A stretch of DNA of 16,218 nt. Source: an uncultured Bacilli bacterium. Its GTDB lineage: Bacteria > Bacillota_I > Bacilli_A > RF39 > UBA660. Position numbers and translations under genes: made by a program. Positions 1 through 7,050 of this stretch are shown here, piece after piece (position 1 is the stretch's first letter; each line of letters opens with the position of its first letter). Below the pieces are notes generated by a model, which did not search any database, was not told the origin of the DNA, and worked only from the letters and a program-made list of their open reading frames with translations. The stretch is from the NCBI GenBank assembly GCA_947631895.1, contig CANRMU010000012.1, positions 1 through 16,218 of the forward strand, read 5' to 3'.

Positions 1-72
1 AAGGTTTAGAGCAAGGCAAAAAAGAAGGTTTAGAACAAGGTTTAGAGCAAGGCAAAAAAGAAGGTTTAGAAC
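1..72 (+). repeat. Perfect 36-bp tandem repeat, two copies
   Basis: Positions 1-36 and 37-72 are identical base for base, and the first bases of a third copy (AAGGT) follow at 73-77. Each unit adds 12 in-frame codons of the Gly/Leu/Glu/Gln/Lys linker of the nuclease-like gene. Perfect identity implies recent slippage or unequal exchange. The array may extend left of the window. Confidence 0.9.
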
Positions 73-188
73 AAGGTCAAAAAAATATTGCTAAAAATTT
101 ATTAAATGAAAAAGTTGATTTTAATATTATATGTAAAACTACAGGTTTAACTGAGCAAGAAGTACTAAAACTTCAAAAAACATTATAA
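3..188 (+). CDS. Rpn/PD-(D/E)XK-family transposase-nuclease, C-terminal fragment
   Basis: An open frame enters from the left edge and ends at TAA 186-188. It encodes a charged Gly-Leu-Glu-Gln-Gly / Lys-Lys-Glu-Gly linker followed by NIAKNLLNEKVDFNIICKTT and a short GLTEQEVLKLQ helix. In Rpn-type recombination-promoting nucleases (PD-(D/E)XK putative transposases), exactly this kind of GLEQGxxEG linker and short helical tail follow the nuclease fold. The catalytic part lies outside the window, so the family call rests on the tail alone. The linker is encoded by a perfect 36-bp tandem duplication. A hairpin terminator follows 22 nt after the stop. An unrelated protein with a similar low-complexity tail is the alternative. 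Confidence 0.6.
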   Translation, partial: GLEQGKKEGLEQGLEQGKKEGLEQGQKNIAKNLLNEKVDFNIICKTTGLTEQEVLKLQKTL

Positions 189-209
189 TAATTAAAATTA
201 ATTATGGAT

Positions 210-241
210 AAAGTATGTAAGGAGGCATACTTTTTTCTTTT
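210..241 (+). terminator. Intrinsic terminator of the nuclease-like gene
   Basis: Stem AAAGTATG (210-217) pairs perfectly with CATACTTT (226-233) around the 8-nt loop TAAGGAGG. A T-rich tract runs from 231 to 241. The stem is short and AT-rich, so efficiency may be modest. The loop carries a consensus Shine-Dalgarno core. Confidence 0.65.
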
Positions 242-268
242 GACTAGCAAACAAATGTGTGTTATTAT
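240..268 (+). promoter_or_regulatory. recX promoter (sigma-A type, extended -10)
   Basis: TTGACT (240-245) and TATTAT (263-268) are separated by exactly 17 bp. A TGn extension (260-262) precedes the -10. The -35 overlaps the last T of the upstream terminator tract. The predicted start of transcription, about 7 nt after the -10, is near 275 and coincides with the recX ribosome-binding site. Confidence 0.7.
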
Positions 269-284
269 TTTATTGGTGGTAAAT

Positions 285-1049
285 ATGCATATAACTAAAT
301 ATCAAAAAGCTAAAAAAAATACTTATTTTGTAACAATTGATAATAATGATTATCTTTTATTTGATGATATTATTGTTAAATATACATTACTTCTTAAAAA
401 AGAAATAACTAAAAAAGAATTAGAAATGGTTTTAAAAGATAATCAAGAATTAAAATGTTATTATAAAGCCTTAGATTATTTAAGTAAGAAAATGCGTACT
501 AAAAAAGAAGTTAAAAAATATTTAGAGAAAAATGAATTTAATAAAGAAGAAATAAATAAAACAATTACTAAATTAACTAATGAAAAATATCTTGATGAAG
601 AAAGTTATCTAAATGCTTATATAAGTGATAGTTTAAGATTTAGTAATGATGGTTCATTAAAAATTAAACAAAAATTAATTAATTTAGGTCTTAATAAAGA
701 ATTAATAATTAGTAAATTAAGTGAAATAGATGATGATATTTGGCAAGAAAAATGTGATAAATTATCTTTAAAAAAATTAAAAAGTAATAATAAAGATAGT
801 AAACAAGTTATTTTATTAAAAATTAAAAATTATTTAATTAATAATGGTTATGAAATAAAGTATATTAATAATTCTTTATCTAAATTAGATATTGAAACTG
901 ATTTAGACAATTTAGAAAAAGAATATAATAAATTAAAAATTAAATTAAGTAAAAAGTATGAAGGAAGTAATCTTGATTTTCAAATTAAAATGAAATTATT
1001 AAATAAAGGTTATACTAATGAAGAAATAGTACATGTAATAAATTTATAA
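285..1049 (+). CDS. recX: Regulatory protein RecX
   Basis: Predicted 254-residue RecX, the small helical modulator that binds RecA and its filaments and limits recombination activity. The family pattern is visible: a three-helix repeat starting ALDYLSKKMRTKKEVKKYLE, then NEKYLDEESYLNAYISDS, then a second repeat with KIKQKLINLGLNKELI, and a third at the C-terminus with KMKLLNKGYTNEEI. The ATG at 285 is chosen because GGTGG (275-279) precedes it and the protein then begins MHITKYQK, as family members do. An in-frame ATG at 204 lies upstream of the terminator and the promoter and would add 27 unrelated residues. The gene sits just before polA, so repair functions cluster here. Confidence 0.85.
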   Translation: MHITKYQKAKKNTYFVTIDNNDYLLFDDIIVKYTLLLKKEITKKELEMVLKDNQELKCYYKALDYLSKKMRTKKEVKKYLEKNEFNKEEINKTITKLTNEKYLDEESYLNAYISDSLRFSNDGSLKIKQKLINLGLNKELIISKLSEIDDDIWQEKCDKLSLKKLKSNNKDSKQVILLKIKNYLINNGYEIKYINNSLSKLDIETDLDNLEKEYNKLKIKLSKKYEGSNLDFQIKMKLLNKGYTNEEIVHVINL

Positions 1050-1072
1050 TGATAATAAACGACATTTTATTT

Positions 1073-1093
1073 CATGTATTTATGTATACATGA
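1073..1093. repeat. Dyad in the polA promoter (possible operator)
   Basis: TCATGTAT (1073-1080) and ATACATGA (1086-1093) are perfect 8-bp inverted arms around TATGT. The dyad covers the region between -35 and -10 and ends directly against the -10 hexamer. No T-tract follows, so it is not an intrinsic terminator for recX. An operator is an inference. Confidence 0.45.
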
Positions 1094-1099
1094 TATAAT
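1091..1099 (+). promoter_or_regulatory. polA promoter, extended -10
   Basis: TGA-TATAAT is a perfect extended -10 with consensus hexamer 1094-1099. At the expected distance only TTTCAT (1071-1076) is present, so the -35 is weak and the extension probably compensates. The predicted start lies near 1106, right at the AAAGGA Shine-Dalgarno sequence (1106-1111). Confidence 0.6.
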
Positions 1100-1123
1100 T
1101 ATTCAAAAGGAATGTGGTAGTTA

Positions 1124-3700
1124 ATGAAAAATATTATTTTAGTTGATGGTAATAATTTGTTATTTAGAAGTTATTATGCAACAGCATATACAGGAAATTT
1201 TTTGAAAAATAGTAGAGGTTTTCCAACTAATGCTTTATATGGTTTTATTAATATGATGAATAAAATTATTGAAGAAGAAAGACCAACTTATATTGCGGTA
1301 GCGTTTGATATAGGAAAAAATTTTCGTAAAGAAAAATATGATTTTTATAAAGAAGGTAGAAAACATACTCCTGATGAATTACATATGCAAGAACCTTATG
1401 CTAGAAAAATATTAAAAGCAATGGGTATTCCTTATTTTGAACTAGCACCTTATGAAGCAGATGATATTATTGGAACATTTGCTAAGATGGTTGAAGAAGA
1501 TCCTGATTTTGTTGGGACCATTATTTCTTCAGACCGTGATTTATTACAACTTGTAAGTCCTCAATTAGAAATGAAATTATTAAAACAAAGAGATTATATT
1601 CGTTATAATCCGATTAGTTTTATGGCAGATTATGGAATTGAACCAATTAAAATAATTGATATGAAAGCTTTAGCAGGTGATTCATCAGATAATATTCCTG
1701 GGGTAAGAGGAATAGGTGAAAAAACGGCTTTAGATTTATTACAAAAATATGGTTCTTTAGAAGGTATTTATGAAAATATTGAAAATATTAAGGGAAAAAC
1801 TAGAGAAAAACTAGAAACAGATAAAGATAATGCGTTTATGAGTAAAGAAATAGCTACCATTTATCGTGAAGTTCCCCTAGATATAAAAGATTTAGAAGAT
1901 ATTAAATATACTCCTAAAAAGGGTGAAGATTTAATTGCCCTTTATGAAGAATTAGAATTTTATTCATTTTTAAAAAATATAACTAGTGAAAAAGTTGTTG
2001 TTGAACATGATTATCAAATCTTAGAAAATGTTAATGAGCTACCAGATGAACCTTTTTATGGCTTATATTTAGAATCTAGTGAAGCTAATTATTTTTTAGC
2101 TGATATTTTAGGAATGGGTATTACTTGTGAAGGTGGATCTTATTTTGTAAAAAAAGAATTAGTTAAAGATGTCTTAGAAAAAATAAAAGATAAAGATATT
2201 GTTACTTATGATTATAAAAGACTAATTGTTTCCTTAAAAAAAGCGAATTTACCATTAATTAAAGTTCAAGATGATTATATGATTATTGAAGCTCTTTTAA
2301 GTGATAGTTCGAAAGATGATATAGCTTATTATATGGTTCCTAATGGTTATGAAGTATTCTTTTTAGAAGATGTTTATAAAAAAAGTTACGGCGTAACGGA
2401 AAAAATAATGAAAGATATAAGTTTAAAATCACGTTTTTTATATGAAAATATTAAAAATGCTAAAGAAAAATTACAAGAAGAAGAAATGATGAATTTATAT
2501 CAAGAAATTGAATTTCCTTTGGCCCCTGTTTTAGCTGATATGGAAATGACTGGTGTTTTGGTTAAAAAAGAAATTTTAGATGAAATGAAGATTGAAGTTA
2601 AAGAACAAATTGATAATTTAACTAAAGAAATATATGATTTAGCTGGTGAAGAATTTAATATTGCTAGTCCAAAACAACTAGGTGAAATATTGTTTTTAAA
2701 ATTGGGTTTACCGGGTGCTAAGAAAACTACTAAAGGTTATAAAACTGATGTTAAAGTATTAAATAAATTATTAGGTCAACATCCAATTGTTGAGAAAGTT
2801 TTAGAATATCGAAATGTTACTAAGTTATATTCAACTTATATTGAGGGAATGGAAAGCTATATTTTTCCTGATGGTAAAGTTCATACAATCTTTAAACAAA
2901 ATTTTGCTAGAACAGGAAGACTTTCTTCTACAGAACCTAATTTACAGAATATTCCGGTTCGAAATAGTGAAGGTAAAAAAATTAGAAAAGCATTTGTACC
3001 TTCTAATGATGAATTTTTAAGTGTTGATTATTCTCAAATAGAATTACGTATTTTAGCCCATATTTCTGGTTCTAAAGAACTTCAAGAAGCATTTATTAAT
3101 GACCAAGATATTCATACTAAAGTTGCAGCTGATATGTATGGCATTAGTGAGTCTGAAGTTACGAAAGCGATGCGAAGAACTGCTAAAGCGGTTATTTTTG
3201 GAATTGTTTATGGCATCAGTGGATTTGGTTTAGGTGAAAACTTAGAAATAAGTAGTAAGGAAGCTAAACAATTTATTAATAAATATTATGAATTATATCC
3301 AGGTGTTAAAAAATATATGGATAGTATTGTGGAAGAAGCTTATTCTAAAGGATACGTTAGAACTTTATTTAATCGTAAAAGAGTTATTCCGGAACTTACT
3401 TCAACTAATTTTATGGTAAGAAATGCTGGGGAGCGAATCGCGCTTAATACACCCATTCAAGGAACAAGTGCTGATATAATTAAAAAAGCAATGGTGGAAA
3501 TTGCTAAAAAGTTTAAAGAAGAAAATATTGAAACTAAAATGGTTTTACAAGTTCATGATGAATTAATTTTTGATGTTATTGAAAGTGAAAAAGAAAAAGT
3601 TGAACAAATTGTTAAAGATATTATGATTAATACAATTAATTTAAATGTTCCATTAAAAGTAAGTGCTGATTATGGTACTGATTGGTATGAAACTAAATAG
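1124..3700 (+). CDS. polA: DNA polymerase I
   Basis: 858-residue family A polymerase for Okazaki-fragment maturation and excision-repair synthesis. The N-terminal 5'-3' (FEN-like) exonuclease is intact: Asp8 in ILVDGNN, YEADD 110-114, SDRD 136-139, GDSSDN 185-190 followed by the helix-hairpin-helix GIGEKTA. The central 3'-5' exonuclease region looks dead: the ExoI position reads LYLE (314-317), lacking the first metal-binding Asp, and I see no intact ExoIII Tyr-xxx-Asp. The polymerase motifs are complete: A with Asp635 (DYSQIELR), B with Arg684/Lys688/Phe692, C with HDE 811-813. Phe692 corresponds to E. coli Phe762. Length and dead proofreading resemble the Bacillus enzyme. It heads a repair operon with the hydrolase and mutM downstream. 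Confidence 0.97.
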   Translation: MKNIILVDGNNLLFRSYYATAYTGNFLKNSRGFPTNALYGFINMMNKIIEEERPTYIAVAFDIGKNFRKEKYDFYKEGRKHTPDELHMQEPYARKILKAMGIPYFELAPYEADDIIGTFAKMVEEDPDFVGTIISSDRDLLQLVSPQLEMKLLKQRDYIRYNPISFMADYGIEPIKIIDMKALAGDSSDNIPGVRGIGEKTALDLLQKYGSLEGIYENIENIKGKTREKLETDKDNAFMSKEIATIYREVPLDIKDLEDIKYTPKKGEDLIALYEELEFYSFLKNITSEKVVVEHDYQILENVNELPDEPFYGLYLESSEANYFLADILGMGITCEGGSYFVKKELVKDVLEKIKDKDIVTYDYKRLIVSLKKANLPLIKVQDDYMIIEALLSDSSKDDIAYYMVPNGYEVFFLEDVYKKSYGVTEKIMKDISLKSRFLYENIKNAKEKLQEEEMMNLYQEIEFPLAPVLADMEMTGVLVKKEILDEMKIEVKEQIDNLTKEIYDLAGEEFNIASPKQLGEILFLKLGLPGAKKTTKGYKTDVKVLNKLLGQHPIVEKVLEYRNVTKLYSTYIEGMESYIFPDGKVHTIFKQNFARTGRLSSTEPNLQNIPVRNSEGKKIRKAFVPSNDEFLSVDYSQIELRILAHISGSKELQEAFINDQDIHTKVAADMYGISESEVTKAMRRTAKAVIFGIVYGISGFGLGENLEISSKEAKQFINKYYELYPGVKKYMDSIVEEAYSKGYVRTLFNRKRVIPELTSTNFMVRNAGERIALNTPIQGTSADIIKKAMVEIAKKFKEENIETKMVLQVHDELIFDVIESEKEKVEQIVKDIMINTINLNVPLKVSADYGTDWYETK

Positions 3701-3729
3701 ATTAATCATAATATTTATTGGTGATAAAT

Positions 3730-4473
3730 GTGAATAAAATTAAAATTGGGGTTTTTCCAACAATTAAAGAAGTTGATAATGAATATTTAAAATCTTATGA
3801 TTTTTTAGAACGTTACTTAACTCCTTTAATTAATGAGGATGTAACTCCAATTCTTTTAATTGCTTTAAATAAAGAATATTTAATAGAAGAATTAAAAAAA
3901 TGTGATGCCTTATTAATTCCTGGTGGAAGTGATGCCAATCCTTTAATTTATGATGCCTTAGAATATGCTTGCCAAAATAAAATGCCAGTTTTAGGAATAT
4001 GTATGGGAATGCAAATGATATGTGCTTATTCAATGCTTAAAAATGAAAAAGAATGGCCTAAAGAAAAAATTAAGGAAATTGAAGATTTTGTTATTAGACC
4101 AATAGGTAATGATTCTCATCATCAAGTTAAAGAAAAAATTGATAATTTAGAAAAAGCCAATACCGAAATATTTATTGAACCAACTTCGAGATTATATAAA
4201 TATTTTAATAAACAAAAAGTTGTTGTTAAGTGTTTTCATGATGATGCAGTTTACCACATTGATAAATTATTAAAAGTGACATCTTTTTCTAAAGATGGTA
4301 TACTAGAGTCAGTTGAAAGCAAAAGTGATGATTGGCTTTTAATAGGAGTAGAGTTTCATCCTGAGCTTTCTAATAGTGACCAAGTAATTATAGGTTTTAT
4401 TAATGATGTAAAGGATGATATTGATGCCAGAAATAGCCGAAGTAGAGACAGTAAGAAATACTCTAAAAAATAA
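3730..4473 (+). CDS. Class I glutamine amidotransferase-like / gamma-glutamyl peptidase (C26 family)
   Basis: 247-residue protein with the class I amidotransferase triad: Cys91 in the nucleophile elbow GICMGMQ, His210 and Glu212 in GVEFHPE. PGGSDANPLIYD near residue 60 and CFHDDAV before the final strand match the gamma-glutamyl-GABA hydrolase (PuuD-like, peptidase C26) group, which cleaves gamma-glutamyl amides in the cytosol. It departs from characterised PuuD at the elbow (Met replaces the usual Arg after Cys), so the substrate is open. GTG 3730 is preferred because GGTGAT (3720-3725) precedes it; in-frame TTG 3718 and GTG 3721 lack an RBS. It starts 29 nt after polA, and its last 50 nt overlap mutM in another frame, giving an Arg/Ser/Lys-rich tail. 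Confidence 0.8.
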   Translation: MNKIKIGVFPTIKEVDNEYLKSYDFLERYLTPLINEDVTPILLIALNKEYLIEELKKCDALLIPGGSDANPLIYDALEYACQNKMPVLGICMGMQMICAYSMLKNEKEWPKEKIKEIEDFVIRPIGNDSHHQVKEKIDNLEKANTEIFIEPTSRLYKYFNKQKVVVKCFHDDAVYHIDKLLKVTSFSKDGILESVESKSDDWLLIGVEFHPELSNSDQVIIGFINDVKDDIDARNSRSRDSKKYSKK

Positions 4474-5251
4474 AATACTAAATAAAAAAATTAAAGAAGT
4501 TAAAATTATTTATCCAAAGATAATTGAAACTGATTTAGATGAATTTAAAAAAGTTATGGAAAATAATACTTTTCATGATATTAAAAGAATTGGTAAATAT
4601 TTAATTTTTGAATTAGATAAGCATTATTTAATTAGTCATTTAAGAATGGAAGGTAAATATTTTTTGAAAAATAGTAATGAAGAAATATTAAAACATGAAC
4701 ATCTTATTTTTACATTTAGTGATAATACTGATATGCGTTACCACGACACCAGAAAATTTGGACGTATGGCTTTAGTTTTAAAAGATAAATTATATGATTA
4801 TGAAGGAATTAAAAAACAAGGTATTGAACCAATTGATGATAAATTATCTAAAGAATATTTATATGATAAATTTAAAAATAAAAGTATTCCTATGAAAACG
4901 CTTTTACTTGATCAAACTATTATTAGTGGTTTAGGTAATATTTATGCTGATGAAGTATTATTTGATGCTAAAGTAAATCCTTTTAAATTAGGTAAAGATA
5001 TTACTTTGAATGAATGTGATAGGATAAAAGCATCTTCTAAAAAAATTATTTTAAAGGCCATTGAAGAGGGTGGAACTACCATTAGAAGTTATACTTCAAG
5101 CTTAGGGGTAACGGGAAGATTTCAACAATATCTCTTCGTTCATAAACAAGAGGGAAAACCCTGTAAAATTTGTAAAACCATTATTAAAAAAGCTAAAGTA
5201 AATGGGCGTTCAACTTATTATTGTGAAAAGTGTCAAAATGTAAAAAAATAA
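4424..5251 (+). CDS. mutM: Formamidopyrimidine-DNA glycosylase (Fpg)
   Basis: 275-residue bifunctional glycosylase/AP lyase that removes 8-oxoguanine and formamidopyrimidines. All hallmarks are present: mature N-terminal Pro2-Glu3 (PEIAEVETVR), catalytic Lys58 (RIGKYLIFEL), Met75 (HLRMEGKY), Arg110 in HDTRKFGR, the helix-two-turn-helix LLDQTIISGLGNIYADEV (161-178) with Asn172, and a C-terminal zinc finger with Cys247, Cys250, Cys267 and Cys270 and Arg262. The start is fixed at ATG 4424 because Pro must follow Met and AAAGGA (4410-4415) lies 8 nt upstream; ATG 4415 would bury the catalytic proline. polA-mutM linkage is common in Bacilli. It converges on rnjA, and the two stop codons lie 7 nt apart. 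Confidence 0.97.
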   Translation: MPEIAEVETVRNTLKNKILNKKIKEVKIIYPKIIETDLDEFKKVMENNTFHDIKRIGKYLIFELDKHYLISHLRMEGKYFLKNSNEEILKHEHLIFTFSDNTDMRYHDTRKFGRMALVLKDKLYDYEGIKKQGIEPIDDKLSKEYLYDKFKNKSIPMKTLLLDQTIISGLGNIYADEVLFDAKVNPFKLGKDITLNECDRIKASSKKIILKAIEEGGTTIRSYTSSLGVTGRFQQYLFVHKQEGKPCKICKTIIKKAKVNGRSTYYCEKCQNVKK

Positions 5252-5275
5252 GACAAGGTTAATAGCCTTGTCTTA
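5242..5275 (-). terminator. rnjA intrinsic terminator nested in the mutM end
   Basis: TAAGACAAGG (5249-5258) pairs perfectly with CCTTGTCTTA (5266-5275) around a 7-nt loop. Read leftward, the stem is followed by seven T (A-tract 5242-5248), as for an intrinsic terminator of rnjA. Rightward there is no T-tract. The mutM stop (5249-5251) is in the stem and the rnjA stop (5259-5261) is in the loop. Confidence 0.85.
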
Positions 5276-6935
5276 CTTCCATTATAACTGGTAAAATCAT
5301 GGGGTGTCTTCCTGTTAAAGCACTGATAAAAGGATGTAAATCTAAAATAATTTGATTTTTTAAATCAGTGTAAGTATAAGTATTTTTTTGCAAAGATTCT
5401 TTGACAATACTGGTTATTTTCTTTTCGATTTTATCAATTAAATCAGCATTTTCATTTACCATAACAAATCCTCTAGTCGTAACGTTTGGTTTTATTAGTA
5501 ATTGTCTAGTAATTGGATTAATATTGATGATGGCAAGTAAGATTCCATCTTTACTCATTACTTTACGATCTTTTATAACTGACCCACCAACATCCCCAAT
5601 TCTAGAACCATCAACATAAACATCTCCTGCTTCAACCGGTGTGCCTCTTTCTACACCATCATTTGTTAAATTAATAACATCACCATTTTTACAAATAAAG
5701 ATATTTTCACTTGGAATACCACAATCTTCAGCAATTTGTTTATGAGCCATTAGCATTCGGTATTCACCATGCATTGGCATGAAATACTTGGGATTTACTA
5801 GGCGAAGCATTAATTTTAATTCTTCTTGTTTGGCATGTCCAGATGTATGAATATCACTAAATTCTTCATTAGTGAAAACTTTAACACCTTTTAAATATAA
5901 CTTATTAATAACCCGATTAACACTTTCAGCATTTCCAGGAATTGGCTTAGCTGAAAATACAACTAAATCATCTGGTAATAGACTAATTTGTTTATGAACA
6001 CCATTAGCAATTCTCGTTAAGGCCGCTAGGGGTTCACCTTGACTTCCTGTACATAAAATACAAACTTCATTTCTTTTTAAATCCTTTGCTTTATTGGCAT
6101 CAATAAAAATACTTTTATCTTTAATTAAACCATTATTTAAAGCAATTTCAATACTTGTTTCCATTGAACGACCAAATGTTATAATTTGCCGATTATTCTT
6201 CCGGCATGTTTCGACAATATGTTTAATACGATATATATTAGAAGCAAATGTTGCAATAATAATACGACCATGATGTCTTGAGATAATATCATTTAAAGTT
6301 TCATCAACACAAGATTCACTTTTAGAAAAACCTTCTGATAAAGCATTAGTACTATCACTTAATAAAATTTTAACTCCTTCTTTACCAACTTTAGCCATTT
6401 TATGTAAATCAGCAATTGGTCCAATAGGGGTTAAGTCAAACTTAAAGTCACCCGTTTCAAAAATCGTTCCTTGAGGAGTATGAACTACCACGGCAAATGA
6501 ATCAGGTATCGAATGGGTTGTATTTATAAATTCCACATTAAAGTATTTGGTTTTTAAATGCGAAAATTGATTAATTTCTTCTAATTTTTCATATTTAATA
6601 TTATTATCAATTAATTTTTTAGATATTAAACTAATTGCAATTTTTGGTGAATAAATAACGGGAATTTTAACTTTTTGAAGTAAAAAAGCAATACCCCCAA
6701 TATGATCTTCATGACCATGGGTAATAATTAAACCCTTAATTTTATCTTCATTTTTCTTTAAATAAGTAACATCTTGAATAACATAATCAATACCCATTAA
6801 TTCATCTTCTGGAAACATTACCCCAGCATCAATAATTAAAATTTCATCATCATGGGTAATAACATACATATTTTTACCAACTTCACCTAAGCCGCCTAAA
6901 GCGACAATTGATGTAATATCTTTTTTATTTTGCAT
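5259..6935 (-). CDS. rnjA: Ribonuclease J
   Basis: 558-residue metallo-beta-lactamase/beta-CASP nuclease of mRNA turnover and rRNA maturation, with 5'-3' exonuclease and endonuclease activity in this family. Visible motifs: HGHEDH at 73-78 binding two metals, His141, Asp163 in GDFKFD, then the beta-CASP part with DSTNA, CTGSQGEPLAAL, HTSGHA and the metal-binding PMHGEYRML, and a typical C-terminal domain ending METHYL-free VRQGY. The start at 6935 is chosen because AGGAGG (6945-6950) lies 9 nt upstream; the ATG at 6944 abuts that site with no spacing. Only one RNase J is seen here, and its length matches B. subtilis RnjA (about 555). Divergent from the zincin operon. Confidence 0.95.
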   Translation of the reverse strand: MQNKKDITSIVALGGLGEVGKNMYVITHDDEILIIDAGVMFPEDELMGIDYVIQDVTYLKKNEDKIKGLIITHGHEDHIGGIAFLLQKVKIPVIYSPKIAISLISKKLIDNNIKYEKLEEINQFSHLKTKYFNVEFINTTHSIPDSFAVVVHTPQGTIFETGDFKFDLTPIGPIADLHKMAKVGKEGVKILLSDSTNALSEGFSKSESCVDETLNDIISRHHGRIIIATFASNIYRIKHIVETCRKNNRQIITFGRSMETSIEIALNNGLIKDKSIFIDANKAKDLKRNEVCILCTGSQGEPLAALTRIANGVHKQISLLPDDLVVFSAKPIPGNAESVNRVINKLYLKGVKVFTNEEFSDIHTSGHAKQEELKLMLRLVNPKYFMPMHGEYRMLMAHKQIAEDCGIPSENIFICKNGDVINLTNDGVERGTPVEAGDVYVDGSRIGDVGGSVIKDRKVMSKDGILLAIININPITRQLLIKPNVTTRGFVMVNENADLIDKIEKKITSIVKESLQKNTYTYTDLKNQIILDLHPFISALTGRHPMILPVIMEVRQGY

Positions 6936-6985
6936 CAAAATCATCCTCCTAAAATAAAAAAATAAAGTTGTTCTTCTTGAACTAA

Positions 6986-7014
6986 ATTATAACGCAAAAA
7001 ATTGAACTTGTCTA
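6986..7014 (-). promoter_or_regulatory. rnjA promoter
   Basis: On the minus strand, TAGACA (7014-7009) and a consensus TATAAT (6991-6986) are spaced 17 bp apart. The predicted start is near 6979, giving a leader of about 44 nt. The promoter overlaps the rightward zincin promoter by 13 bp (7002-7014). Confidence 0.75.
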
Positions 7015-7030
7015 TAATTAATGTTATACT
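7002..7030 (+). promoter_or_regulatory. Promoter of the zincin-ftsY operon
   Basis: TTGAAC (7002-7007) and TATACT (7025-7030) are spaced 17 bp apart, with a TGn extension (TGT, 7022-7024). The predicted start near 7037 is immediately before the AGGGGG ribosome-binding site (7038-7043). Its -35 region interlocks with that of rnjA on the other strand. Confidence 0.75.
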
Positions 7031-7050
7031 TTTACTTAGGGGGATTTTAT

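Noticed and set aside
204..284. Longer RecX starting at 204
   Set aside because: The ATG lies before a terminator hairpin and the promoter, the added residues are unlike RecX, and the ATG at 285 has an RBS.
1073..1093. recX terminator
   Set aside because: The inverted repeat has no T-tract and merges with the polA -10, so it fits a regulatory dyad better.
2814..3020. Small plus-strand frame inside polA and minus-strand frames inside the hydrolase, ftsY and rnjA
   Set aside because: No RBS or recognisable motif; all lie within genes with complete catalytic signatures.
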